Below, piece after piece: positions 1 through 8,598 of a DNA stretch of 13,529 nucleotides. Made by a program: the position numbers and the translations under genes. The stretch spans positions 1-13,529 of the forward strand of contig JAAWDW010000025.1 in assembly GCA_022793975.1 (NCBI GenBank). The letters are read 5' to 3'. Below the pieces are notes generated by a model. The model made no database searches. It was not told the origin of the DNA and saw nothing but the letters and a program-made list of their open reading frames with translations. Origin of the DNA: Bacillota bacterium. GTDB taxonomy: Bacteria > Bacillota > Clostridia > Peptostreptococcales > Anaerovoracaceae. Within the stretch, counting starts at the first letter, position 1. Each line of letters begins with the position of its first letter.

Positions 1-72
1 GCGCTTTTATGTTTGGAAAAACCGTAAATTGACATTTAAATGTGTATTTTCAGCTTTTATATGCTTTTAACT

Positions 73-100
73 TTGCATTTTGCGCAAAATGCGGTATACT
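73..100 (+). promoter_or_regulatory. Sigma-A-type promoter of the CNNM gene
   Basis: A -35 box TTGCAT (73-78) is followed after 16 nt by the -10 box TATACT (95-100). It lies about 50 bp before the chosen start codon at 149. It shows that the in-frame ATG at 80, which falls inside the promoter, is not the translation start. The spacer is occupied by a perfect palindrome (75-92). Confidence 0.7.
75..92. promoter_or_regulatory. 18-bp perfect palindrome inside the promoter, likely operator
   Basis: GCATTTTGCGCAAAATGC is its own reverse complement over 18 bp. It overlaps the last 4 bases of the -35 box and fills the spacer up to 2 bases before the -10 box. A dimeric repressor bound here would block RNA polymerase. 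It does not match the operator consensuses I know well, such as Firmicute LexA. The regulator is not in the window. The palindrome is seen directly; the operator role is inferred from its position. Confidence 0.5.
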
Positions 101-148
101 ATTATATTGGAAATTTATTTTTATTTGCAGAGGGGGAATGTTTTCCTG

Positions 149-1426
149 ATGGGCAGTCATAGTATGTGGTCTGTTATAGCAATAGTTGTTCTGGTGATAA
201 TGTCAGGTTATTTTTCGGCAACGGAAACGGCGTTTACTTCACTGAACAGAATCAGAGTAAAGAATATGGCAAATGACGGGAACAAAAAAGCAAAACTCGT
301 CATAAAACTGTCCGATGAGTACGATAAGCTGCTTTCCGTAATACTTATCGGAAATAATATAGTAAACATAGGGATGACAGCGATAGCAACGGTACTTTTT
401 GTGAATCTCTACGGGGCGGATATTGGAGCCACGGTCGCTACAGCTGTTATTACGGTGGTAGTGCTTATATTCGGAGAAATAACACCTAAGAATATAGCTA
501 AGGAAACTCCGGAGAAATTTGCGATGTTTTCTGCACGAATCATACGTTTATTGATGATTTTGCTCACACCGGTAAGCGCAGTATTCTCAGCGTGGAAAAA
601 ACTCATATCGAAGCTTTTTAAACTCGATGCGGATAACACGATTACGGAAGAAGAACTTATAACCATAATTGAAGAAGCGGAGACCGAAGGCGGTATAGAT
701 GAAGAGCAGTCGGAACTGATACAGAATGCTATCGAATTTAACGACCTTGATGCATGGGATGTGCTTACACCGCGTGTGGATCTTGCGGCGATAGATGTGA
801 CAACGCCGGAAGAGGAGATTGCGGAGCTTTTCAGAAAGACGGGCTTTTCCAGACTTCCTGTATATGAAGACGAGATAGACAATATCCTCGGTGTATTAAA
901 TCAAAAGGATTTTTACAATGAAATATACGGCACCAAAAAGACAGTTGCCGAATATGTAAAACAAGTAGTTTTTGTGGCCGGTTCGATAAAAATATCGGTG
1001 CTGCTTAAGAAAATGCAGCAGGTAAAGACCCATATCGCTGTAGTTGTGGATGAGTACGGCGGTACGGAGGGTATCGTAACGATGGAGGATATTATTGAGG
1101 AGCTTGTCGGAGAAATTTATGATGAACACGATGTGCAGGTGAGCCAAGATATAATTCAGATGCGCGACGGTAGTTACCGCGTACTCTGCTCTGCAAATAT
1201 TGATAAAGTGCTTGATTTCTTTGATGAAGAGGATGACGATATTGACGCTACAACTGTCAACGGATTTATAGTTTCCGCGCTTGATAATCTGCCGAAAGTC
1301 GGTGATACATTTACATATGAGACGGCAAATAAGATCTTTCATGTGCGTGTTACAAAAGCAGATGAGAAGAAAGCGCTTGAAGCGAATTTTATAATAGAAG
1401 AAAAGCCGGAACAAGAGGAAGAGTAA
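149..1426 (+). CDS. CNNM/CBS-domain membrane protein (CorC/HlyC family, Mg2+ efflux-like)
   Basis: This 425-residue protein has the layout of the CNNM/CorC family, which includes bacterial magnesium exporters. The N-terminal transmembrane CNNM domain (about residues 7-185) has hydrophobic segments near 7-26, 62-85, 92-110 and 130-148, and the family motifs SATETAFTS (23-31) and GEITPKN (109-115). A CBS pair follows (about 205-320, with DEYGGTEGIV at 301-310), then a CorC_HlyC C-terminal domain (about 335-418). The ATG at 149 is chosen because AGAGGGGG precedes it at about 12 nt and because the in-frame ATG at 80 lies inside the promoter. It is separated from secA by 30 bp and may be cotranscribed with it. 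The family assignment is firm. Mg2+ as the ion is inferred from relatives; older 'hemolysin' names are not supported as function. Confidence 0.93.
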   Translation: MGSHSMWSVIAIVVLVIMSGYFSATETAFTSLNRIRVKNMANDGNKKAKLVIKLSDEYDKLLSVILIGNNIVNIGMTAIATVLFVNLYGADIGATVATAVITVVVLIFGEITPKNIAKETPEKFAMFSARIIRLLMILLTPVSAVFSAWKKLISKLFKLDADNTITEEELITIIEEAETEGGIDEEQSELIQNAIEFNDLDAWDVLTPRVDLAAIDVTTPEEEIAELFRKTGFSRLPVYEDEIDNILGVLNQKDFYNEIYGTKKTVAEYVKQVVFVAGSIKISVLLKKMQQVKTHIAVVVDEYGGTEGIVTMEDIIEELVGEIYDEHDVQVSQDIIQMRDGSYRVLCSANIDKVLDFFDEEDDDIDATTVNGFIVSALDNLPKVGDTFTYETANKIFHVRVTKADEKKALEANFIIEEKPEQEEE

Positions 1427-1456
1427 AGGGATTTGAAAGGAGAATAAGGAGAAAAA

Positions 1457-4225
1457 ATGGGACTTTTGGAAAAAATCTTTGGTGATATGAATTCCAGAGA
1501 AATAAAGAAAATAGAGAAAATCGTGGATAAAATTGAGGCTTATGATGAAACGATGCAGGCACTCACTGATGACGAGCTGCGCGAAAAGACAGCAGAATTT
1601 AAAGAAAGGCTGGCAAATGGGGAGGACATAGATGCGCTTTTGCCTGAAGCTTTTGCGGTGGCACGTGAGGGTGCGCAGCGAAGTCTCGGTATTAAACATT
1701 TCCGTGTACAGCTTATAGGCGGAGTGGTACTTCATCAGGGTAACATTGCCGAAATGAAGACAGGTGAAGGAAAGACACTTGTGGCAACGCTCCCCGCATA
1801 CCTGAATGCGCTGACGGGAAAAGGCGTACATGTTGTAACAGTCAATGATTATCTTGCCAAGCGTGACTGTGAGTGGATGGGAAAGCTCTATACATTCCTC
1901 GGACTTACCGTGGGCTGTGTTATTCACGGTATAACTCAGCAGGAGAGACGTGATGCGTATCTTGCCGATATAACATACGGTACAAACAATGAGTTCGGAT
2001 TTGATTATCTGCGCGACAATATGGTGATATATAAGGAAAATTTGATGCAGCGTGAACTTAATTATGCTATTGTAGACGAGGTTGACTCTATTCTCGTGGA
2101 TGAGGCAAGAACACCGCTTATTATTTCGGGTCAAGGAGATAAATCGACTGAGCTATACAGCATTGCCGATAAATTTGTGACGGGACTCAGAATTGAGGAG
2201 GACTTCGTAACTGACGAAAAGGAAAAGTCTATATCGCTAACGGAGGATGGTGTTGCCAAGTGTGAAAAATTCTTTAATGTCGAGAATTTCTCAGACCCTG
2301 AAAATATGGAAATAAATCATCACGTGCTCCAGGCTCTCAAAGCGAGAAATATGATGAAGAGAGATGTCGATTATGTGGTGCGTGACGGAGAGATTATTAT
2401 TGTAGACGAATTCACAGGACGACTGATGTTCGGAAGAAGATATTCAAACGGGCTTCATCAGGCAATTGAGGCGAAGGAAGGTGTACTCGTTCAGTCTGAG
2501 TCAAAAACTCTGGCAACGATTACGCTGCAAAACTATTTTAGAATGTACGGAAAACTTGCTGGTATGACGGGTACAGCCAAGACTGAAGAAGACGAGTTTA
2601 TGGATATATACAATATGCAGGTTATTGAGATCCCGACGAATAAGCCTGTTATCAGAACAGATTTGAATGATAGTATATATGCAACGGAATCGGGCAAGTA
2701 CAAGGCTATCGCCGATAGGATAACTGAAGTGCATCAGACAGGACAACCTGTGCTTGTGGGTACGATTTCTATAGAGAATTCGGAAAAGATATCGGATATG
2801 CTGCGGAAGAGAGGCGTAAAGCACAATGTTCTCAATGCAAAACAGCATGATAAGGAAGCGGAGATTGTTGCTGAAGCCGGAAGACTGGGAGCAGTAACGA
2901 TTGCGACTAACATGGCAGGAAGAGGTACCGATATTATACTCGGAGGCAATCCTGAGTTTGAAGCAAAGCGCGAGATGAAAAAGCTCGAATACAGCGACGA
3001 ACAGATATCGTTTGCAACCAGTTTCGTACAGTCGGACGATCCCGAAATGCTGGCTGCCAGAGAAAAGTTTAATGAACTCCACGAAAAATTTAAAATCGAG
3101 AGAGCGGGTGAGCAGGAGCAGGTGCGTGAACTTGGCGGTCTTTGTATACTCGGTACGGAAAGACACGAGTCGAGACGTATAGATAATCAGCTCAGAGGAC
3201 GTTCCGGTCGTCAAGGCGATCCGGGTCAGACACAGTTCTTTATTTCTCTTGAAGATGAGCTGATGAGACTCTTCGGCGGCGAGAGGATTCAAGGAATTGT
3301 AGAAAAGCTCGGTGTTGCAGAGGATGAGGCCATAGAAGCGGGAATGCTCACAAAATCTGTGGAAAATGCTCAGAAAAGAGTAGAAGGTCGCAATTTCTCA
3401 ATCAGAAAATATGTGCTGCAGTACGACAATGTGATGAATAAGCAGCGTGAAATAATATATGATGAAAGAAGAAGAGTGCTTTTCGGCGAGGACCTCAGAC
3501 ATTACATTATGAATATGGTGCAGGGGCTTGTCGATGAAATTATAGATCCTGTAGTAATCGCGTCAAGATTCCCTGAAGAATGGGATCTTGATACAGTGTG
3601 GAGTGGGCTTACAAAACTATGTCAGAGATATGAAGCGCCTTCATATACAAAGGAAGAAATTGAAAGTCTGACATCCGAAAGCCTGAAGGAACGTGTATAC
3701 ACAGATTTTGAAAAACTCTATGAAGAGAAAGAAGCTGAAATCGGAGCCGATAGGATGAGAGAGCTTGAAAGAATGATACTTCTCAGAGTGGTTGACAACC
3801 ATTGGATGGATCATATAGATGATATGGATCAGCTCAAGAACGGCATTGGCCTGCGTGCACTCGGACAGCAGGATCCTGCGGCAGCGTATGCAAGCGAAGG
3901 CTTTGATATGTTTGAACTTATGATAGGAGATATTAAAGAACAGACCGTGCGTTTCTGCTATAACGTAACCGTACAGACAAATACCGAGAGAAAGCAGGTA
4001 ATTGAGGGTGGTCGTGAGCAGAAAGAGGATTTTGACAGCGGAAAGCAGAGTGGCTCTGCGGCTGCATACAGTGTTTCGTCGGGCGATATGCCGGCGCAGC
4101 CGGCGGCTCCACGCGAAAACAAGCCGGAAACTTACAAGCGCGCAGAAGCAAAAGTCGGCAGAAATGATCCGTGTCCTTGTGGCAGTGGCAAGAAGTACAA
4201 AAACTGCTGCGGACGTGAACAATAG
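1457..4225 (+). CDS. secA: Preprotein translocase ATPase SecA
   Basis: This 922-residue protein is full-length SecA, the motor that drives unfolded preproteins through SecYEG using ATP. It has the N-terminal Q-region (FRVQLIGGVVLHQG, about 82-95), Walker A MKTGEGKT (100-107), Walker B with DEVDS (207-211), and the second nucleotide-binding domain with TNMAGRGTDI and the arginine-rich QLRGRSGRQGD segment. The helical scaffold and wing contain HWMDHIDDMDQLKNGI. A C-terminal zinc tail has Cys906, Cys908, Cys917 and Cys918 (CxCx8CC), which in the family binds SecB or the ribosome. Two Shine-Dalgarno sites precede the ATG: AAAGGAG (1436-1442) and AAGGAG (1446-1451). The following gene is prfB, the usual secA-prfB order in Firmicutes. 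No truncation or missing catalytic residue is seen. Confidence 0.99.
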   Translation: MGLLEKIFGDMNSREIKKIEKIVDKIEAYDETMQALTDDELREKTAEFKERLANGEDIDALLPEAFAVAREGAQRSLGIKHFRVQLIGGVVLHQGNIAEMKTGEGKTLVATLPAYLNALTGKGVHVVTVNDYLAKRDCEWMGKLYTFLGLTVGCVIHGITQQERRDAYLADITYGTNNEFGFDYLRDNMVIYKENLMQRELNYAIVDEVDSILVDEARTPLIISGQGDKSTELYSIADKFVTGLRIEEDFVTDEKEKSISLTEDGVAKCEKFFNVENFSDPENMEINHHVLQALKARNMMKRDVDYVVRDGEIIIVDEFTGRLMFGRRYSNGLHQAIEAKEGVLVQSESKTLATITLQNYFRMYGKLAGMTGTAKTEEDEFMDIYNMQVIEIPTNKPVIRTDLNDSIYATESGKYKAIADRITEVHQTGQPVLVGTISIENSEKISDMLRKRGVKHNVLNAKQHDKEAEIVAEAGRLGAVTIATNMAGRGTDIILGGNPEFEAKREMKKLEYSDEQISFATSFVQSDDPEMLAAREKFNELHEKFKIERAGEQEQVRELGGLCILGTERHESRRIDNQLRGRSGRQGDPGQTQFFISLEDELMRLFGGERIQGIVEKLGVAEDEAIEAGMLTKSVENAQKRVEGRNFSIRKYVLQYDNVMNKQREIIYDERRRVLFGEDLRHYIMNMVQGLVDEIIDPVVIASRFPEEWDLDTVWSGLTKLCQRYEAPSYTKEEIESLTSESLKERVYTDFEKLYEEKEAEIGADRMRELERMILLRVVDNHWMDHIDDMDQLKNGIGLRALGQQDPAAAYASEGFDMFELMIGDIKEQTVRFCYNVTVQTNTERKQVIEGGREQKEDFDSGKQSGSAAAYSVSSGDMPAQPAAPRENKPETYKRAEAKVGRNDPCPCGSGKKYKNCCGREQ

Positions 4226-4247
4226 AAGTTAAATAAAAAAGATAGCT

Positions 4248-4281
4248 ATAGCACAAATTTAGTGGTAAATCTATGTTTTTT
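4248..4281 (+). terminator. Weak AT-rich hairpin with T-run after secA
   Basis: ATAG (4248-4251) pairs with CTAT (4271-4274), and ATTTA (4257-4261) with TAAAT (4266-4270) around loop GTGG, with a 5-nt bulge on the 5' side. Six T follow (4276-4281). The stem is AT-rich and bulged, so it would be an inefficient terminator at best. It could partly uncouple prfB from secA. Confidence 0.25.
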
Positions 4282-4289
4282 AATTGATG

Positions 4290-4339
4290 AAGATATCTTT
4301 ATTGTTTTTAAATGGAGATAGGATTTTAAGATATCTTAA
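4290..4339. repeat. Two copies of the palindrome AAGATATCTT upstream of prfB
   Basis: AAGATATCTT occurs at 4290-4299. It recurs inside a longer perfect palindrome, TTAAGATATCTTAA, at 4326-4339. The centres are 38 bp apart. Both lie in the 210-bp gap between secA and prfB. They could be paired protein-binding sites or be due to AT-rich chance. The rest of this gap holds a GTGCC/GGCAC inverted repeat (4389-4393 with 4402-4406) and a TATACT box (4411-4416) that has no good -35 partner. Confidence 0.4.
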
Positions 4340-4435
4340 TGAAATGGTGGGATCTGTGCGAAAAACAATTTGCATGGCAAAGTTATAAGTGCCGGAAGTT
4401 AGGCACACCGTATACTAAGAAAAGGAGAGAGACTT

Positions 4436-5555
4436 GTGATAGAACTTGACAATATTAAGTCCGAATTGCCTCAGGCAAGGATAAATCTGACAGAAGTCGG
4501 TGACTCTCTTTGACCTTGAAGGTCTTAAGAGTAAACTGGAGCAGATAAATAAGGAAACGGAAGAGGATGGCTTCTGGAATGATCAGGGAAAGGCACAGAA
4601 ACTTCTGAAAGAGAAAAAATCGCTTGAAAATACAATAGCTGGATACGAGAAACTTGTATCTGTGCTTGACGATATCGAAGTTATGATAGAAATGGCCGAA
4701 GACAGCGAGAGAAGCGGTGATGCGGAAGGGGCTTCTGAGATGGCGGCAGAGGCCGCATCGGCATATGAAGAATATAAAAAAGCAGCGGAGGAACTGCGGC
4801 TCAGAACACTGCTCGATGGTGAATACGATGCGAGCAATGCTATACTTTCGGTGCATGCTGGTACGGGCGGTGTTGATGCTATGGACTGGGCGGAGATGCT
4901 TCTGCGTATGTATACACGCTGGGCCGAAAAGAGAGGGTATTCTGTTAGAATGCTAGATTTGCAGGATGATACCGAAGCAGGTATAAAGAGCGCAACAATG
5001 CTTGTTGAGGGTGAAAATGCCTACGGATATCTTAAAAATGAGCGTGGTGTGCACAGACTGGTGAGAATTTCACCGTTTAATGCACAAGGCAAGCGTCAAA
5101 CTTCGTTCTCGAAGATAGAAGTCACGCCGGAAATTGCGGATGACATAAATGTAGAAATCGATCCGGAGGATATAAGAGTGGATACTTACCGCTCAAGTGG
5201 AGCCGGCGGTCAGCATGTAAACAAGACCGATTCCGCAATAAGGATTACTCATATTCCGACAGGAATTGTGGTGAAATGTCAGAATGAGCGCAGCCAACAC
5301 CAGAACAGAGATATGGCAATGAAGATATTGAAGTCCAAGCTTACAGAGCTTGCTGAGCAGGAGCATAAGGAAAACATCAAGGAACTCAAAGGAGATTTTG
5401 CACAGAACACCTGGGGAAGCCAGATCCGCTCATATGTATTCCAGCCGTATACTATGGTAAAAGATCATAGGACCGGTGCAGAGATAGGAAATGTGCAGGC
5501 GGTAATGGACGGTGACATTGATTACTTCATAAATGAGAAGCTTAAGGCAAGATAA
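4436..5555 (+). CDS. prfB: Peptide chain release factor 2, with programmed +1 frameshift (join 4436..4510, 4512..5555)
   Basis: RF2 ends translation at UGA and UAA by hydrolysing peptidyl-tRNA on the ribosome. The gene begins at GTG 4436, 8 nt after AGGAG (4423-4427). After 25 sense codons it meets an in-frame TGA at 4511. Skipping T4511 joins this part to the main frame and gives 372 residues, close to the 365 of E. coli RF2. The short N-terminal part (LDNIKSELPQARINL) fits the usual RF2 start. The UGA-reading tripeptide SPF is at 212-214 and the catalytic GGQ at 257-259. Taking the GTG at 4500 as start would wrongly drop the first helix. It follows secA after 210 bp and precedes tex by 33 bp. 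Expression is expected to be autoregulated: low RF2 lets the ribosome shift at the UGA. Confidence 0.97.
4499..4514 (+). promoter_or_regulatory. prfB programmed +1 frameshift site
   Basis: The slippery core CTT TGA C (4508-4514) is identical to the classic RF2 site. The Leu tRNA on CTT slips to TTT and GAC is read next. The upstream bases are GGT GAC TCT. The best anti-SD match is GGTGA (4499-4503), which is weaker and sits about 4 nt further upstream than the AGGGGG stimulator of E. coli prfB. Core site seen directly; weaker stimulation is inferred. Confidence 0.95.
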
Positions 5556-5588
5556 ACGGGCCAAAGAAAAAAGAACAAGAGGAACGGA

Positions 5589-7934
5589 ATGAATATAACG
5601 GAAAAACTCGCAGGTGAGTTTCAAATTAAAATATCGCAGGTAGAAAATACAGTTGCACTCATAGATGAGGGCAATACTATACCATTTATAGCGCGTTACA
5701 GAAAGGAAGCAACGGGCGGACTTTCGGATGTTACGCTTCGCGATATGGAGGAGCGCCTTATGTATCTCAGAAATCTCGAGGAGAGAAAGGAAGAGGTAAT
5801 AAGACTCATAGATGAGCAGGGCAAACTGACAGATGAATTAAAAGCTGAAATTGAAGAGGCAGAGTTACTGCAGCGAGTAGAAGATCTTTACAAACCATAT
5901 AAACAGAAAAAAGCAACAAGGGCATCAAAAGCGAGAGAGAAAGGACTTGAATCGCTGGCTCTTGCTTTTCTGGCGCAGAGCGAGGGTGCGGCAGATGAAA
6001 AACAAGCTGCGTCTGTTATCTCGGCTCTGGCCGCGCCGTACATAACCCCTGAAAGTGCAGATATCGAAGACGCAAAACGTGTTGCCGACGAAGCGGAAGC
6101 GGTGCAGGGCGCTTGTGACATTATAGCAGAAATGATATCGGATGACGCCGAAATGACGGTGCTTGTACGCGAAAAAACGTCAGCGGCTGGTGTTATTGTG
6201 ACAGAAGCGCAGGACCCTGAAGAACAGACGGTATACGAAATGTACTATGAATATGCGGAAAGCATTGCCAAAATACCGAATCACCGTATACTGGCCATAA
6301 ACAGGGGCGAAAAGGAAAAGAAACTTAAAGTAAAAGTGAATGCACCTGCAGAGGATATAACAGCAGCAATCGCGAAGAGTGTTATCACAAATGAAAAGGC
6401 CGCTGTTCACAGTCTTCTTACAGCGACAATTGCCGATGCTTATAAGAGACTTATGGCACCTTCTGTAGAAAGAGAAATGAGAAATATGCTCACAGAAAGA
6501 GCCGAAGCCGAAGCGGTAAAGGTGTTTGCTAAGAATACCGAAAAGCTGCTGATGGCGCCGCCTGTCAGCGGCGCTCGCATCATAGCCATTGATCCCGGCT
6601 ACAGAACGGGATGCAAGGTAGCAGTGCTGAGTGAAACGGGAAAACTTGCAGCATATACCACGATTTACCCGACGGAGCCGAAGCATGATATTGCGGGTAC
6701 GGAAGCGGTATTAAAAAAACTTATAGAAAAATTTAAGATAAATACAATCGTAATCGGTAACGGTACAGCAAGCCGTGAAACAGAAGAAGTCGTGGCAAAC
6801 TTCCTTACCAAAAATGATTATGATGTAAAATACACTATCGTAAATGAAGCGGGAGCATCGATATATTCTGCATCGAAGCTTGCAACCGAGGAATATCCCG
6901 ACCTTGATGTCACAACAAGAGGTGCGATGTCACTCGGCAGAAGGCTGCAGGATCCGCTGGCGGAACTCGTAAAGATATCGCCGAAACATATTGGGGTGGG
7001 ACAATATCAGCATGACATCAATCAGACGCTTCTCGATAAGGCTCTGACGAATGTTGTTGAAAACTGCGTAAACAGAGTAGGTGTAGATCTCAATACAGCT
7101 TCACCGTCACTGCTTTCGTACATAGCGGGTATAAATATGACGATAGCGAAGAATATCGTTGCTTACCGTGAAGAAAACGGCAGATTTACAGAAAGAAAAC
7201 AACTTCTTAAAGTGGCAAAACTCGGAGAGAAAACATATAATCAGTGTGCCGGATTTATGAGAATAAACGGCGGCAAAAATCCTCTGGATGCTACTGCGGT
7301 GCACCCGGAATCATACAAAGCGGCAGATAAAATGCTGGAGAAACTGGGAATAGATAAAGCGGCAATTGCGCGCGGAGGCGCGCGTGACATAGAAGAGCGC
7401 ATATGTGAAGTGTATAAGGTTGAAGATAAAAAAGGCTTTGAAAAGTCGGATATCACAACACGCGGTAAAGGACTTGCTGTGCTTGCGGAGCTTTCCAGAG
7501 AAATGAAGAAACAAGAAAAGGAATCCGAGAGCGCACCAAACAAAAATCTCGGAAAGGCTATCGGCAAAATGGCGGCGGAGCTTGAGATAGGTGAAATGAC
7601 ATTTCGCGATATAGTTGAAGAAATTAAGAAGCCCGCACGCGATCCGAGAGAAGATGCTCCCCCTGTTGTGTTCAGAAACGACGTAAGGAATTTCGAGGAC
7701 CTTAAACCTGATATGGAAATGAGCGGAACGGTGAGAAATGTTGTGGATTTCGGGGCATTTGTCGATATTGGCGTCAAGAATGACGGACTTGTTCATATTT
7801 CTGAGCTTTCCGATAGATATGTAAAGCATCCGCTGGATGTTGTTTCCGTGGGGGATACTGTAAAGGTGAAGATTCTGTCCGTGGATTACGATAAACAGAA
7901 GGTTGCATTGACGATGAAAGGATTGAAGCAGTGA
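5589..7934 (+). CDS. tex: Tex family S1 RNA-binding protein
   Basis: The 781-residue product matches Tex, a conserved nucleic-acid-binding protein linked to transcription in bacteria; its precise role is unsettled. In order: an N-terminal Tex region starting with IPFIARYRKEATGGL (about 31-45), a YqgF/RNase H-fold domain beginning at AIDPGYRTG (333-341) and carrying GNGTASRET (near 390), a helix-hairpin-helix region (about 500-560, NTASPSLLSYIAGI), and a C-terminal S1 domain (about 708-780, GTVRNVVDFGAFVDIG). The length is close to E. coli Tex (773). The ATG follows AAGAGG after a short gap and lies 33 bp after prfB. The last four bases, GTGA, overlap the start of the HAD gene, so the two are probably translationally coupled. 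Confidence 0.96.
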   Translation: MNITEKLAGEFQIKISQVENTVALIDEGNTIPFIARYRKEATGGLSDVTLRDMEERLMYLRNLEERKEEVIRLIDEQGKLTDELKAEIEEAELLQRVEDLYKPYKQKKATRASKAREKGLESLALAFLAQSEGAADEKQAASVISALAAPYITPESADIEDAKRVADEAEAVQGACDIIAEMISDDAEMTVLVREKTSAAGVIVTEAQDPEEQTVYEMYYEYAESIAKIPNHRILAINRGEKEKKLKVKVNAPAEDITAAIAKSVITNEKAAVHSLLTATIADAYKRLMAPSVEREMRNMLTERAEAEAVKVFAKNTEKLLMAPPVSGARIIAIDPGYRTGCKVAVLSETGKLAAYTTIYPTEPKHDIAGTEAVLKKLIEKFKINTIVIGNGTASRETEEVVANFLTKNDYDVKYTIVNEAGASIYSASKLATEEYPDLDVTTRGAMSLGRRLQDPLAELVKISPKHIGVGQYQHDINQTLLDKALTNVVENCVNRVGVDLNTASPSLLSYIAGINMTIAKNIVAYREENGRFTERKQLLKVAKLGEKTYNQCAGFMRINGGKNPLDATAVHPESYKAADKMLEKLGIDKAAIARGGARDIEERICEVYKVEDKKGFEKSDITTRGKGLAVLAELSREMKKQEKESESAPNKNLGKAIGKMAAELEIGEMTFRDIVEEIKKPARDPREDAPPVVFRNDVRNFEDLKPDMEMSGTVRNVVDFGAFVDIGVKNDGLVHISELSDRYVKHPLDVVSVGDTVKVKILSVDYDKQKVALTMKGLKQ

Positions 7935-8578
7935 AAAACATAAAAGCGGTGCTGTTTGATTTTGACGGTACGATATTTGATACGAATAAACTGATACTTG
8001 AGTCGTGGCAAGAAGTGTTCAGAATAAAAGGCGGAAGCAGAACAGAGGAAGAAATTCTTGCAACATTCGGAGAGCCTCTCGTGACCAGTATGGAAAAATG
8101 GTTTCCAGGTCAGTCGGAAGAGTGCATAAATATATACAGAAATTATCAAAAGGACATTTTTTTCGAGAAAATTGAGCTTTACGAAGGAATGGATGAGTTG
8201 ATAAAAAAACTGAAAACACTGGGAATTTTTAATGCCATAGTGACATCGAGACTGACATCAAGTACTGTGAATACACTTGAAAAGTATGATCTTGCCAGAT
8301 ATTTTGATGTGATAGTAACATGCGATGATACGCAAAGGCACAAACCCGATCCCGAACCTGCGCTGCTTGCACTTGAAAAACTTGGCATTTCGGCAGAAGA
8401 GGCGATAATGATAGGTGACAGCAAATTTGATATACGCTGTGCGCATAATGCGGGTATAAAAGCGGCGCTTGTGGGTTGGTCGGAGGCGGCATCTGCGGGA
8501 GAAATTCCGGAAAATGGACAGGATGCTCCTGATTTTGTCATAAACAGCGCGGAAGAACTTCTTGAAATCCTGGCATAA
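7931..8578 (+). CDS. HAD-superfamily phosphatase (PpaX/phosphoglycolate phosphatase-like)
   Basis: This 215-residue protein is a haloacid dehalogenase-type hydrolase. All four motifs are present: motif I DFDGT with nucleophile Asp10 and acid/base Asp12; motif II VTS (104-106); motif III Lys138 in HKPDPEP; motif IV GDSKFD (162-167). The cap is a short helical insertion between motifs I and II (subfamily IA). Closest by eye are PpaX pyrophosphatases and Gph phosphoglycolate phosphatases, but the substrate cannot be told from motifs. The start is GTG, 8 nt after AAAGGA (7917-7922), and it overlaps the tex stop codon by four bases, so translation likely depends on tex. addB follows after 20 bp, so the three genes probably form one operon. 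Confidence 0.9.
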   Translation: MKNIKAVLFDFDGTIFDTNKLILESWQEVFRIKGGSRTEEEILATFGEPLVTSMEKWFPGQSEECINIYRNYQKDIFFEKIELYEGMDELIKKLKTLGIFNAIVTSRLTSSTVNTLEKYDLARYFDVIVTCDDTQRHKPDPEPALLALEKLGISAEEAIMIGDSKFDIRCAHNAGIKAALVGWSEAASAGEIPENGQDAPDFVINSAEELLEILA

Positions 8579-8598
8579 GTATATTAAGGAGAAAAAAG

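Noticed and set aside
29..60. Second promoter starting with TTGACA at 29-34
   Set aside because: No -10 box is found at 16-18 nt from it. The nearby TATTTT and TTTTAT are at wrong spacing.
80..148. Longer start of the CNNM protein at ATG 80
   Set aside because: It lies between the -35 and -10 boxes, upstream of the expected transcription start, and the extra residues are not part of the family domain. ATG 149 has a Shine-Dalgarno site.
896..2134. Long minus-strand open frame of 412 codons
   Set aside because: It lies opposite the CNNM gene and secA, has low-complexity Cys/Phe/Ile-rich content and no domain. It is a shadow of the real genes.
4500..5555. prfB as a simple ORF from GTG 4500
   Set aside because: It would lack the first RF2 helix. 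The upstream reading frame from GTG 4436 has a good ribosome site and ends at the CTT TGA C frameshift core.
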